64,000 nucleotides of DNA from an uncultured Clostridia bacterium (lineage in GTDB: Bacteria; Bacillota; Clostridia; TANB77; CAG-508): NCBI GenBank assembly GCA_934167305.1, contig CAKPKQ010000002.1, positions 1 through 64,000 on the forward strand. Reading direction: 5' to 3'. The position numbers and the translations under genes were made by a program. Each line of letters begins with the position of its first letter. Position 1 is the stretch's first letter. Shown here one piece after another: positions 16,902-25,238 of this stretch. Under the pieces are notes generated by a model. That model searched no databases and had not been told where the DNA came from. It saw nothing but the letters and a program-made list of their open reading frames with translations.

Positions 16902-17531
16902 ATGAAAAAATATATTTGGACAATAATTGTAGGTGCTATTTTATTAATTTTAATAGCATATTTCTACTTTAATAAATTTAATTTTAGTAATGAAATAGAC
17001 TATAACACACAAAAATTAGATACTAATATTGATGTTCCGAAAATCACCGTAACATCTGAAGAAAAAGAACTATCTAATTTTTCTACTAAAATTATAGATA
17101 AAGATGATAATCGTGATATAAATATGAAAATCACATGTGAAGAAATAAATGGCACAGTTATAAAAGTTGGTGAAGAATTTTCATTTAACAAAATAGCTGG
17201 TAACCCTACTCCTGATAGAGGCTATAAAGAAGCTGGTATTATTGTAAAAGGAAAGTTAGAAAAAGGTTATGGTGGCGGTAATTGTCAAGTAAGTACAACC
17301 ATATATAATGCAGTAAAAGAAATAGAAGGAATTGAAATTTCGGAAAGACATGAGCATGGTGTTGAGCTTGGATATATTGAAAAAGGGAAAGATTCTACTG
17401 TTGTTTTTGACGATTTAGATTTGAAGTTTAAAAACAATACTCAAAATGATATTAAACTTTATGCCACAACTACTGATACAAAAGTAGAGATTAAAGTTGT
17501 AAAAATCGTTAATGAGCAAACTACTCTTTAA
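16902..17531 (+). CDS. VanW-family membrane-anchored protein
   Basis: This 209-residue protein has one N-terminal membrane segment (residues 5-23), a linker, and then a VanW domain from about residue 70: FSFNKIAGNPTPDRGYKEAG, followed by G-Y-G-G-G-N-C-Q-V-S-T-T-I-Y-N-A. VanW proteins are extracellular and cell-wall-associated; their activity is not settled, and the name comes from vancomycin-resistance clusters rather than from proven resistance. It is divergent from the teichoic acid operon and followed by its own terminator. Confidence 0.88.
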   Translation: MKKYIWTIIVGAILLILIAYFYFNKFNFSNEIDYNTQKLDTNIDVPKITVTSEEKELSNFSTKIIDKDDNRDINMKITCEEINGTVIKVGEEFSFNKIAGNPTPDRGYKEAGIIVKGKLEKGYGGGNCQVSTTIYNAVKEIEGIEISERHEHGVELGYIEKGKDSTVVFDDLDLKFKNNTQNDIKLYATTTDTKVEIKVVKIVNEQTTL

Positions 17532-17549
17532 ATTAAGAGTAGTTTTTAT
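17519..17549 (+). terminator. Intrinsic terminator of the VanW-like gene
   Basis: AAACTACTCTT and AAGAGTAGTTT pair around a short loop and end in a T-run. The stem includes the last codons of the gene. Confidence 0.8.
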
Positions 17550-17616
17550 TTATATTAATCATAAATTTGTCTATACAAAAATAGAATTTACTAACTAATC
17601 TTATGGAGGTTATATT

Positions 17617-18846
17617 ATGCTTAAATATATAAAAATTTGTGCAGTCTTTCTTGTTATTGTTTTTTTGCTTCCATGCGTATGTATTGCAAGTAACACAATA
17701 TATACATGGTCAAATAGTGCTAAATCTTTGTCTGAAACTGTTCAAGCTAATAGTGCTATAGCTTCTAGTTTAAATTTAAATGTTGGTGGAGCTGTGTTAA
17801 TTGAGCAACGTTCAGGGCAGGTTTTATATGAGCAAAATATGCATGAAAAATTAAGACCTGCAAGTGTAACAAAAGTAATGACAATTTTGCTAATTATGGA
17901 GGCTATTGATTCTGGAAGACTTTCATATAGTGATAAAATTCCTTGTAGCGAAAAAGCTGCCGGTATGGGTGGGTCTCAAATTTGGTTAGATGTTAGAGAA
18001 GAATTAACTGTTGATGAAATGTTAAAAGCTATTTGCGTTGTTTCTGCAAATGATTGTACTGTTGCTATGGCCGAATATTTAGCTGGCACAGAAGAAGCTT
18101 TTGTTGATCAAATGAATAAAAAAGCCAAAGAGCTTGGAATGAATGACACAACTTTTAAAAACTGTCACGGCATTGACGAAGATGGTCATGTAACTTCTGC
18201 ATATGATATTGCTTTAATGTCTAGAGAACTACTAAATAAACATCCCTCTATAACAAAATATACCACTATTTATATGGATAGTTTAAGAGATGGCAAATCA
18301 TCTTTAGTAAATACTAATAAACTAATTAGAAATTATAAAGGGGCTACTGGTTTAAAAACAGGCTCAACTTCTATAGCTTTATATAATTTGTCTGCAAGTG
18401 CTACAAGAAATGATTTATCTTTAATTGGTGTAGTTATGAAAGCACCTACAGGTCCTATCCGTTTTTCTGAAGCGCAAAAATTATTAGATTATGGTTTTAG
18501 TAATTTTGAATATAAAAAATTTGCAAATAAAAATGATGTTATAAAACAAGTAATGGTTGAAAAAGGAATTGAAAATACGGTAAATGCAATTGTTGAAGAT
18601 GACTCTGGTGCTTTAATATCTAAAGGACAGGAAAAAGATATTGTGCAAACTGTTGAAGTTGTAAATACAGTAAATGCACCTGTTTCAGAAGGGCAAATTT
18701 TAGGTACTATTACATATAGTTTAAATGGTAATGAAATTGGAAGAGTAAATATTGTTGCTGAGAAACGTGTTAGTAAAAATAGTGCATTTAATGTAATTGA
18801 ACATGTTATTTTTAATTGGTTTTCACTATTGAGATACAATAAATAA
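17617..18846 (+). CDS. dacF: D-alanyl-D-alanine carboxypeptidase (DacF type)
   Basis: This 409-residue S11 peptidase has a signal peptide (about residues 1-25), S83-V-T-K86 with the catalytic Ser, S143-A-N145 and K247-T-G249, then a C-terminal PBP5-type beta domain. A hydrophobic tail at the end may anchor it. It removes the terminal D-Ala of peptidoglycan stem peptides. DacF-type enzymes act on the spore cortex; the YlbJ-like sporulation gene next door suggests that role, although a vegetative role is not excluded. TGGAGG precedes the ATG. The 57-nt gap to the next gene suggests co-transcription. Confidence 0.9.
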   Translation: MLKYIKICAVFLVIVFLLPCVCIASNTIYTWSNSAKSLSETVQANSAIASSLNLNVGGAVLIEQRSGQVLYEQNMHEKLRPASVTKVMTILLIMEAIDSGRLSYSDKIPCSEKAAGMGGSQIWLDVREELTVDEMLKAICVVSANDCTVAMAEYLAGTEEAFVDQMNKKAKELGMNDTTFKNCHGIDEDGHVTSAYDIALMSRELLNKHPSITKYTTIYMDSLRDGKSSLVNTNKLIRNYKGATGLKTGSTSIALYNLSASATRNDLSLIGVVMKAPTGPIRFSEAQKLLDYGFSNFEYKKFANKNDVIKQVMVEKGIENTVNAIVEDDSGALISKGQEKDIVQTVEVVNTVNAPVSEGQILGTITYSLNGNEIGRVNIVAEKRVSKNSAFNVIEHVIFNWFSLLRYNK

Positions 18847-18903
18847 TCTTTTAACATTACATATTTAACTTTTGCATATTTAAAATTTCGGGAGAAAACT
18901 TTT

Positions 18904-19986
18904 ATGTCGTCAATATCTATTCCAATTGAAAACAGAAGAAAAAATAAAGTAAAAATCTGGGTATATTCTCTAAAAAGGAATGGATTAACACTTGTATTTT
19001 GTCTGTTTTGTATTGGTTTAGTCCTGTTTTCTAAAGCCAATTTATCTTCTGCTAAAAATGGATTAATTTTGTGGGCAACCGCAGTTGTACCCTCACTATT
19101 TCCATTTTTTGTAGCAACAGAATTACTCAGTTATACAAATGTTATAAATTACCTAGGTAAATTATTAAACCCAATAATGAGACCTTTATTTAATGTTCCT
19201 GGAGAAGGTGCTTTTGCATTTTTAATGGGACTTATTAGTGGCTACCCTGTCGGTGCTAAAATTGTTGCAAATTTTATGGACCAAAATATTGTAACCAAAG
19301 ATGAAGCAGAAAGATTATTAGCTTTTACTAATAATTCGGGACCATTATTTATTATTGGTACAGTTGGAATCACTTTATTTGGAAGTACTGATATTGGTAT
19401 TTTGCTTTTTATAAGTCACATTCTTGCTTGCATAACAGTTGGTATTACATTACGTTTTTTTAGCCATTCATCCAAAACTTCTAATAAACCATTTAGTAGT
19501 AAAAGCAATTTTACTCCTAAATCTAATGCCATCTCTTTTTCTTCTCTCGGAGAAATACTAGGAAAAAGCATTACAAATGCAATTTCAACAATTTTAATGA
19601 TTGGCGGTTTTGTAGTTATATTTTCAGTAATCATATCAATATTAAACCAAAGTGGAATTTTAGACGGATTAACAGCAATACTATCACCTATAGCTCGCAT
19701 AATTCACTTTCCAGATAAGTTAATAAAGCCAATATTATCTGGAATAATAGAATTAACAAATGGAGTAAATCTAGTTTCAAATGTACATATAAAATCACTT
19801 TCAATTAATATAATATCAGCCAGTTTCTTATTAGGCTTCGGCGGATTTTCTGTACTACTACAAGTCTTTAGTATCATAAGTAAATCAGGACTCTCAATAA
19901 AAACATATACCATCGGCAAACTACTACAAGCCACCTTCTCAGCCCTCTACACTTACATATTTGTCAGTTTGGGGACGTTTCTTTAA
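18904..19986 (+). CDS. ylbJ: YlbJ-like sporulation integral membrane protein
   Basis: This 360-residue polytopic protein has nucleoside-recognition (gate) type segments: WATAVVPSLFPFFVATELL, ISGYPVGAKI and AFTNNSGPLFIIGTVG are typical of the YlbJ sporulation protein. Its role in spore formation is known genetically but its transport substrate is not. GGGAG precedes ATG 18904. The last seven codons (V-S-L-G-T-F-L) and the TAA come from a palindromic repeat that starts at 19962, so the original C terminus has been replaced or trimmed by the repeat. Confidence 0.88.
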   Translation: MSSISIPIENRRKNKVKIWVYSLKRNGLTLVFCLFCIGLVLFSKANLSSAKNGLILWATAVVPSLFPFFVATELLSYTNVINYLGKLLNPIMRPLFNVPGEGAFAFLMGLISGYPVGAKIVANFMDQNIVTKDEAERLLAFTNNSGPLFIIGTVGITLFGSTDIGILLFISHILACITVGITLRFFSHSSKTSNKPFSSKSNFTPKSNAISFSSLGEILGKSITNAISTILMIGGFVVIFSVIISILNQSGILDGLTAILSPIARIIHFPDKLIKPILSGIIELTNGVNLVSNVHIKSLSINIISASFLLGFGGFSVLLQVFSIISKSGLSIKTYTIGKLLQATFSALYTYIFVSLGTFL

Positions 19987-20018
19987 CTGACATTTTTGTC
20001 AGTTCGGGGACACATCTT
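19962..20018 (+). repeat. Palindromic dispersed repeat, copy 1
   Basis: TGTCAGTTTGGGGACGTTTC, then TTTAACTGACA, followed by a half unit TTTGTCAGTTCGGGGACACA. Related copies occur at 34109-34139, 38564-38701 and 56019-56074. It provides the end of the YlbJ-like gene. Confidence 0.85.
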
Positions 20019-20048
20019 CTGCACAAAACTATTGAAAGGAGATATTTT

Positions 20049-20261
20049 ATGGATAAAAATGATCCAAATTTTCCACCTTATATGAATTATGATATTGGTT
20101 GTGATCCAATTATGGGTGACCCAAATATGTTTAACCCTTGTATGCAATATGAGCAAGCATATATGTACTATAGGTATATGACTCAGCAAATTGAATATAA
20201 AATAAAATGCAAAGAATATGAAAAAATGTGTAATTCAAGGTCAGATAGAAGAATTGAATAA
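20049..20261 (+). CDS. Small Met/Tyr/Pro-rich hypothetical protein
   Basis: This 70-residue protein has a strong ribosome site (AAAGGAGAT) and begins M-D-K-N-D-P-N-F-P-P-Y-M-N-Y. It is rich in Met, Tyr, Pro, Asn and Cys in the first half and charged in the second. It has no membrane segment. The composition recalls small spore coat proteins and the neighbours are sporulation genes, but I recognise no family. It is followed by a terminator. Confidence 0.6.
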   Translation: MDKNDPNFPPYMNYDIGCDPIMGDPNMFNPCMQYEQAYMYYRYMTQQIEYKIKCKEYEKMCNSRSDRRIE

Positions 20262-20271
20262 AATATTTTTC

Positions 20272-20304
20272 ATAAAAAAAAAGCTTGATTTTTCAAGCTT
20301 TTTT
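20272..20304 (+). terminator. Intrinsic terminator of the small protein gene
   Basis: AAAAAAGCTTGA and TCAAGCTTTTTT pair around TTTT just before the split tRNA remnant. Confidence 0.75.
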
Positions 20305-20305
20305 C

Positions 20306-20353
20306 TGGTAGCGAGGGTGAGATTCGAACTCACGACCTACCGGGTATGAACCG
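20306..20353 (-). mobile_element. attL with 3' half of a split tRNA-Met gene
   Basis: On the minus strand, 20353-20306 reads as the anticodon loop and 3' half of a tRNA, with a perfect 5-bp T stem (GTGAG/CTCAC) around TTCGAAT and ending TACCA. The matching 5' half is at 27252-27293: the two rebuild a 77-nt tRNA-Met(CAT) with a perfect ACCGG/CCGGT anticodon stem. The 13-bp core CGGTTCATACCCG (20341-20353) is repeated at 27252-27264, which marks the element ends. Confidence 0.85.
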
Positions 20354-20473
20354 CTTGTATATAAAAAGTCTTGATTTTGTTAAACACTTTTAAAATAAGG
20401 AATTGTGATATTTTAACGATTTTGCGAAAGTGTTATATAGTATTACACAATATCATACTTTTTCATATAGTTT

Positions 20474-20492
20474 GGCACAAGTTATGGCACAA
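20474..20492 (+). promoter_or_regulatory. Candidate integrase arm-type site, left end
   Basis: Two direct GGCACAA repeats are separated by 5 nt. The same pair with a 6-nt spacer occurs at 27060-27079 near the other end. Paired repeats at both ends are typical of tyrosine recombinase arm sites. Confidence 0.5.
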
Positions 20493-20602
20493 ATCAAAAA
20501 AATGATACCATTTATACAAATTTATATATTAAGAGTTATACGCTTTGCTTAAATAGTGTTAAAAGTCAATTGAGAACGTCTTAAAAGAAAGGAGTATTAA
20601 AA

Positions 20603-20833
20603 ATGGTAAATGATTTTAGCGATATAGAATTTGTTTTAACTAATGAAATGGACAATACAATGATAGAATTTTTAACAATAAAGCAAATGATAAAAAACAA
20701 ATCATATAAAAATGATGATGAACTTAAATTGTTAGTTGATGAATTAGATGAGTTAAGAGTAAAATTCGTAAAACAATTTAGAGAAAACAACAAAAAGCAA
20801 ATACAAGAATATCTTAACTTGTTTAAAAAATAA
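20603..20833 (+). CDS. Element-encoded 76-residue hypothetical protein
   Basis: The gene has a good ribosome site (AAAGGAG) before ATG 20603. The protein is acidic in the first third and then strongly charged and helical, probably a short coiled coil (ELKLLVDELDELRVKFVKQF). It has no cysteine or membrane segment. It is the first gene inside the left end and converges with the next gene on a shared terminator. No family recognised. Confidence 0.6.
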   Translation: MVNDFSDIEFVLTNEMDNTMIEFLTIKQMIKNKSYKNDDELKLLVDELDELRVKFVKQFRENNKKQIQEYLNLFKK

Positions 20834-20840
20834 AAAAATA

Positions 20841-20872
20841 AAGAGGAATAAGCCACAAAGCCTATTCCTCTT
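20841..20872. terminator. Bidirectional terminator between convergent element genes
   Basis: AAGAGGAATA and TATTCCTCTT form a stem around AGCCACAAAGCC, with T-rich or A-rich flanks on both sides. Confidence 0.75.
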
Positions 20873-21209
20873 ATTTCTTTTTAGTTGGTTTAGCATATTC
20901 GTGAGATACATCTAAACAGAAAGGGCATCGATAGATGAACCCGTCACGAATTAGTTTGTTTTTTACTTTTCCATAAACATAATTATCATTAAAGGTATTA
21001 ACAAATTCGCTTTTCTTTTTAAATTTCTCGTGTTCTTGTTTTACAAAGTCTATTCTTTCTTTTTTCTTTTGTTCTTCATCAATTTTTTTCAAGTAATTGT
21101 CTATTTTCTTTTCAATAGCAATTTGTATATCTTCATCAAGCCCAAATGATATAGTTGTATCATAAAGCCCAAGAGATTTTAAAATGTCTTTTTCAAGTTC
21201 TATCTTCAT
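20871..21209 (-). CDS. Element-encoded coiled-coil protein with C-terminal Cys pair
   Basis: This 112-residue protein has a long charged helical middle (K-K-I-D-E-E-Q-K-K-K-E-R-I-D-F-V-K-Q-E-H) and a C-terminal C-P-F-C-L-D-V-S-H motif that could bind zinc with the nearby His. Its ATG overlaps the stop of the upstream HTH gene (ATGA), so the two are translationally coupled. No family recognised; position suggests a role in element control. Confidence 0.6.
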   Translation of the reverse strand: MKIELEKDILKSLGLYDTTISFGLDEDIQIAIEKKIDNYLKKIDEEQKKKERIDFVKQEHEKFKKKSEFVNTFNDNYVYGKVKNKLIRDGFIYRCPFCLDVSHEYAKPTKKK

Positions 21210-21385
21210 ATTTGTTTTACCCCCAAAGTATCTATAAACTCTTTTAACTCCTTTTCGCTTATAATATATTGCCTACCAATAAAACGCCCTTTTAATTTTT
21301 CTTCTTTGATTAGTTTTCGCAAGTAAGGAATAGGAGTAATAAGCAATTCACTTACTTGTTTTAAATTGTAAAATTTATCTTCCAT
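21206..21385 (-). CDS. Small helix-turn-helix (excisionase/MerR-like) protein
   Basis: This 59-residue protein begins M-E-D-K-F-Y-N-L-K-Q-V-S-E-L-L and continues with YLRKLIKEEKLKGRFIGRQY, the winged helix-turn-helix pattern of excisionase-type proteins that bind DNA at attachment sites. AGGAGG lies 7 nt before the ATG. Its TGA overlaps the ATG of the next gene. A second such protein is encoded next to the integrase at 25562, so one may be the directionality factor and the other a regulator. Confidence 0.75.
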   Translation of the reverse strand: MEDKFYNLKQVSELLITPIPYLRKLIKEEKLKGRFIGRQYIISEKELKEFIDTLGVKQI

Positions 21386-21734
21386 ATTTTTTCCTCCTCA
21401 TATAAAAGAAGTGGTAAGAAGCGGAAACTACAAAAAGCTATTGATAATATGTATATAGTAGATAGATAGTAAAGAGGGAATAAAACATAACAAACACAAG
21501 TTTGTTGAATACCTCTAAAACGCACATAAACACCGAAATACGCTTCGTAAATGTTCAAGATGATAAATTATTCATCAAAGAAGAAACGGCGCTTAAAATC
21601 GATTTTAAGAGGTCAAAAAATACATTTAGGGGGCGTGGGGTTAAGTATGGGGGCAAATTGACATTAAAAAAAGGGCTATTAGCCCAAAAGTTCAACGACA
21701 AAAATAGAAAAGCATATAAGCCGAAGCCTATATG
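21386..21734. other. Element intergenic region with two hairpins
   Basis: This gap holds no gene I can support. GGGCTATTAGCCC (21672-21684) is a short hairpin. The stretch around 21585-21660 has an unusual GC-rich run (GGGGGCGTGGGGTTAAGTAT). A plus-strand frame starting at 21502 is open but overlaps the zinc-ribbon gene and shows no ribosome site. Confidence 0.5.
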
Positions 21735-21736
21735 CT
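21711..21736. terminator. Terminator of the zinc-ribbon gene
   Basis: On the minus strand AGCATATAGGC-TTCG-GCTTATATGCT forms an 11-bp stem with a stable UUCG loop, then a T-rich tract. Its 5' edge overlaps the stop codon of the gene. Confidence 0.75.
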
Positions 21737-22400
21737 ATTTTCCTTTTTTCTTACTGATAAAGAAAAATACTATACCCATAAATATTACAAAGATAAGCAT
21801 TTTAATTGTAATATTACCGCCACGCATTAAAAACAAAAAGAAGAATAAAGTAATACACACCAAAGCCACAATTAAAGTTAAGTGATTTTGAATAAAATTG
21901 CCACCCAAACTATTATTGCTCATTGTAGTAGCACTTTCTATATTATCTTTATCATAAGCGCTTATATTTCCTACAATACACCTACCAGTTGAACCTGACC
22001 AACTTCCTTTGGTAAGTATCTCAATGACTATTAACTCATCACTTTCTTTAATTTCAAATTGTTTCCCATCTTGTTCTTGTGAAGTTGAAGTATTTATAGG
22101 AGTTGCCATTGTATTTATACCATTAGTCACAACAAAATTTGCTTGATTTTTTACTTGTGTTATAGTGCTTATATAATGTGTTCCAATAGGCACTTCTAAT
22201 TCAATACATTTATTGCCACCAACACCAATTTGACCTACGGGTTGATTATCAATAAAAACACTACACCTTAAAGCAAGACCACCTGTTTTTATTATTCTAA
22301 CTTTCTTTTTAGCTTTTTCAATAGGGCAACCACAATTCATACAAGCTGTTGCTTTATCGCTTATCTCTTTTCCACACTCGCTACATTTTATCAAAGCCAT
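21735..22400 (-). CDS. Zinc-ribbon membrane protein
   Basis: This 221-residue protein starts with a zinc ribbon: C8-x2-C11 and C20-x2-C23 (KCSECGKE ... CMNCGCPI). A middle beta-rich domain of about 120 residues follows, and then two membrane helices near the C terminus (about 166-184 and 195-212). Zinc-ribbon plus membrane architecture is common in uncharacterised Bacillota proteins. Its role on the element is unknown. It has no close neighbour upstream except a 26-residue membrane peptide 46 nt away. Confidence 0.7.
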   Translation of the reverse strand: MALIKCSECGKEISDKATACMNCGCPIEKAKKKVRIIKTGGLALRCSVFIDNQPVGQIGVGGNKCIELEVPIGTHYISTITQVKNQANFVVTNGINTMATPINTSTSQEQDGKQFEIKESDELIVIEILTKGSWSGSTGRCIVGNISAYDKDNIESATTMSNNSLGGNFIQNHLTLIVALVCITLFFFLFLMRGGNITIKMLIFVIFMGIVFFFISKKKGK

Positions 22401-22446
22401 ATACTTTTACACTCCTTTCTTGAATATACAAGCCAAAGCCCATATA

Positions 22447-22527
22447 CTATTTTTTTCTATTCTTATCAATAATTATAGCAACTACAACAACCGCTACTAC
22501 TATGCCTACAAATAATAATACACCCAT
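22447..22527 (-). CDS. 26-residue single-helix membrane peptide
   Basis: AGGAG lies 8 nt before ATG 22527. The peptide is M-G-V-L-L-F-V-G-I-V-V-A-V-V-V-V, then a charged tail I-I-I-D-K-N-R-K-K. One membrane helix with a basic end could be a small toxin, a holin-like peptide or a partner of the downstream zinc-ribbon protein. No family recognised. Confidence 0.5.
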   Translation of the reverse strand: MGVLLFVGIVVAVVVVAIIIDKNRKK

Positions 22528-22727
22528 TTTTTCATCTCCTATCTTTTCTTTTTTACATTATCTATAATTATGCCAATACATTATTAGTAAAGATACCTTT
22601 TGTCGAATTATATCATATCTTATCGAATTACAAAATTATTATATCATACCTCACCGAATAAGTGAATAATATTTTAGTAAAAAAATGAGAAAATATATAA
22701 TAAGAAATTCGAAAGGTAGGTGTTAAA

Positions 22728-22994
22728 GTGGTAAATAAAAATGATGAAAACTATGTATATTATTTAGTGGGTAAAAACTTAAAGAAACAACGCAAATTGA
22801 AACACTTAACACAAACCGAATTCGCCGATAAATGTAATTATAGCGAGGGCTTTATAATGAATATAGAAAGTGAAAAGTATCATCAAACTTTCGGTTTAGG
22901 AACTGTCTGGAAATTTGCCGAAGTATTAGGAATAGACATAAGAGAATTATTCGCACCAATAGATGATGAAGAAGCGGAAAACGAAAAAAAATAA
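22728..22994 (+). CDS. XRE-family helix-turn-helix regulator
   Basis: This 88-residue protein starts at GTG 22728 after AGGTAGG. The HTH spans about residues 14-65: GKNLKKQRKLKHLTQTEFAD, followed by C-N-Y-S-E-G-F-I-M-N-I-E-S-E. Cro/CI-type repressors on integrative elements usually control the switch between maintenance and excision. It is transcribed divergently from the small minus-strand genes; the intervening 200 nt with TCGAATTATATC and similar repeats is a likely operator region. A terminator follows directly. Confidence 0.85.
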   Translation: MVNKNDENYVYYLVGKNLKKQRKLKHLTQTEFADKCNYSEGFIMNIESEKYHQTFGLGTVWKFAEVLGIDIRELFAPIDDEEAENEKK

Positions 22995-23028
22995 GAGTGC
23001 TTATACATTGATTTGTATAAACACTCTT
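22993..23028 (+). terminator. Terminator of the XRE regulator gene
   Basis: AAGAGTG and CACTCTT with TTATACA and TGTATAA form a long stem, followed by TTTTAATAT. Confidence 0.8.
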
Positions 23029-23700
23029 TTAATATATATAAAATAGCTCTATAAAGCAAAATGCGCTACCATACTTTGCCGAAAATCTTTTATTCGGCAA
23101 ATTACTTGTCTAAAAAAATAACGAGGCTTAAAATCGAAATAAAGCGAGGTTATTATTTAAGCGGAAGCGGAATTTTACTTAAAGAGGCTATGGAAAAAAT
23201 ATTTTGAAAAAATTTTTGATTCTTGACTTGACACGAGGTAGATATAACTAATTATAATATATTATATATATTAAGTAGTAGTAAGTAATTAAGCCTTATG
23301 TAAGTAAATATAATATAGTCTATTGAAAAGTAATATAATAATATAATCTATTGAAATATATATAGTCTTATGGAAAGATATTATATATTTATATATTTAT
23401 CTATTGAATAAGTAATTATATATAACCTAATGTAGAAAGTAATATACTTACATTAGATTATACTTGTAATAAATTATTTTATTATATATCTTTACAAAAG
23501 GTTATATATATAAATTATAATAAAATAAATTAAGTATATATATATATATATTTATAATTATATATATTTAACTTAATATACTTATTAGTATTTAACTTAA
23601 TTAAAGAATACAATTTTAGTAATTATATAAATATACTCTATATCTCTATATATTTATATATATAATATAAAAGTGCCAACATAATTAAGTGTTAGCACCT
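23029..23700. other. Non-coding, extremely AT-rich region of the element
   Basis: No supportable gene. At 23077-23103 TTTGCCGAA and TTCGGCAAA form an inverted repeat. From about 23225 to 23660 the sequence is almost only A and T, with irregular TATATA tracts and repeated AAGTAATATA-like words; it is not a CRISPR array because there are no regular repeats or spacers. A stem GTGCCAAC/GTTAGCAC at 23673-23698 followed by T-rich DNA on the minus strand is a likely terminator for the 23709-25238 operon. The AT-rich tract could be an unwinding region or origin, unproven. Confidence 0.55.
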
Positions 23701-23708
23701 GCTCATAA

Positions 23709-24107
23709 TTATTTTAAAAATCTTTCTTCGATATATGCTTTAAACATATTCGCTACTTCTGTTTTAATTTTCTTGTCGCCAAATATAAAGTTTTCGTATT
23801 TGCTAGGGTTATCATAATCAACAACCATTTTGTCATTTTCTATTGTATAGCCCAAAGCTAAATTTTCTAATAATTCTTTTGTCAATATTTCTAATTCAGT
23901 AGTTTTTGCTATAATTTCTTCATTTTCGCTTTCAGTATCATATTGAATAAGTCCTTTGTTATTTAAACCTATAAGGTATGGCTCTATATAATCTTCTATA
24001 TAAGCGAATAACTTATCATAAAATTCCTCTTTCCCCGAATTTGTATTTACTAAATTTTCTTTCTCTTGTTCTTTTTCTAACATTTTTATAGCATTAAATT
24101 TTTCCAT
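23709..24107 (-). CDS. Element cargo protein, 132 residues, unknown
   Basis: An acidic, helical, soluble protein; it begins M-E-K-F-N-A-I-K-M-L-E-K-E-Q-E-K-E and has no membrane segment, cysteine motif or recognisable enzyme signature. It lies 12 nt behind the 372-residue gene and is almost certainly co-transcribed and possibly a physical partner. AGGAG-type sequence precedes the ATG. The function is unknown; neither gene looks like a replication or conjugation protein. Confidence 0.65.
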   Translation of the reverse strand: MEKFNAIKMLEKEQEKENLVNTNSGKEEFYDKLFAYIEDYIEPYLIGLNNKGLIQYDTESENEEIIAKTTELEILTKELLENLALGYTIENDKMVVDYDNPSKYENFIFGDKKIKTEVANMFKAYIEERFLK

Positions 24108-24119
24108 TTTAAACCTCTC

Positions 24120-25238
24120 CTAACTAACGCGTATATAATATTTCACGTTTCTTTTAATAATTTCTTGAACCTTTTTAAAGGCTTCTTTGTAAGTTTCTTT
24201 AATATCTGTATCTTGTTTATTAGTAATAGTATTATATATATCTTGTAATTTTTTTATTATACTATCGGTCGCGTTGCTATGTATTGTTATTTCATTTGTA
24301 TTAACACAATTTTTCATTTTATCAAGAAAGAAATATAAATCAAAGTTGCTTATCATCTCATTGAAAGATATATTATATGTTTCGTGTATGCTTTCATAAG
24401 TTGTAGAAGCGGTTAGAGTAAAATGTAAAGCACTTAAATTTGAATAGCTATCTTTTATGTTTAAGTGTAATGTATCAAGATAGGTCTTGTATATCTCTTG
24501 TGGTGAAGAATTACTACTCAAAGCATTTTGCTTATCTTGTGCATTTGCTAACGCATTGACAATACCATTGTTAGCTTTTGCCACAAGATTATATATAAAG
24601 AACACTTCATCAAATTCATTTTCGCCAAAGTCTTTGTCAAAATCAAAATTAAAGCCTTTTTTGAAATCTTCTATATATTCTTCATTATCTTTGTTTAGTG
24701 TATCAAAGGCACAAATGAAAATCTTATAGTTGCTATTCTTGTTTTTGTCAAAAGAAATACTTTCCTTAACCCATTTATCAAAGCCAACACTTTCAAGTTT
24801 CTTCATTTCTTTGCCAATAGATTTTTTTATATCTTTTAGCGTTCCTGTTTCGGCTTCGTTTTCTTCCATAAAGTATAAAGTATAATACCACTCTTTCATA
24901 AGATTATATATACTCCTAACTTCTTTTTCGGGTAAGTTCTTAATATCTCTTACACTATATTTTACTCCTATCAAGTCTATTTCTTCTTCATCTTTCATTT
25001 TAAAAAGTTGTGCTAATAATTTCTTGGCTTGTTTAACTCTTTCTATATTTGCGCTATTACTATCAGCAAAGAAACAATTATATAGTTCGATAAATGTTTG
25101 AAATATATCAAGCATTATGGAATATTCTTTTTGATAACTTTTGCTAAAATCATCACAACCCATTTGCTTATTAACAATTTCTATATATTTACTATTTTTA
25201 AAATTGTCATCACTTAAAGTCTTGTGTATATTTCCCAT
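24120..25238 (-). CDS. Element cargo protein, 372 residues, unknown
   Basis: The largest non-integrase gene of the element. The protein is soluble, mainly alpha-helical and acidic, with long charged helices and few Gly or Pro. I see no Walker motif, nuclease, protease or methyltransferase signature. It forms a two-gene operon with the 132-residue gene. Because the element lacks transfer and structural genes, this pair is the obvious cargo: a defence or anti-phage function is conceivable but nothing in the sequence proves it. Confidence 0.65.
   Translation of the reverse strand: MGNIHKTLSDDNFKNSKYIEIVNKQMGCDDFSKSYQKEYSIMLDIFQTFIELYNCFFADSNSANIERVKQAKKLLAQLFKMKDEEEIDLIGVKYSVRDIKNLPEKEVRSIYNLMKEWYYTLYFMEENEAETGTLKDIKKSIGKEMKKLESVGFDKWVKESISFDKNKNSNYKIFICAFDTLNKDNEEYIEDFKKGFNFDFDKDFGENEFDEVFFIYNLVAKANNGIVNALANAQDKQNALSSNSSPQEIYKTYLDTLHLNIKDSYSNLSALHFTLTASTTYESIHETYNISFNEMISNFDLYFFLDKMKNCVNTNEITIHSNATDSIIKKLQDIYNTITNKQDTDIKETYKEAFKKVQEIIKRNVKYYIRVS

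Noticed and set aside
20306..20353. tRNA half as an independent or split functional tRNA
   Set aside because: It lacks a promoter and acceptor partner in place; the halves belong to one gene interrupted by the element.
21502..21885. Plus-strand frame of 127 residues in the element
   Set aside because: The second half is antisense to the zinc-ribbon gene, and no ribosome site precedes it.
23225..23660. Repetitive-looking AT tract as CRISPR or satellite DNA
   Set aside because: The words are irregular, with no constant repeat length or spacers.
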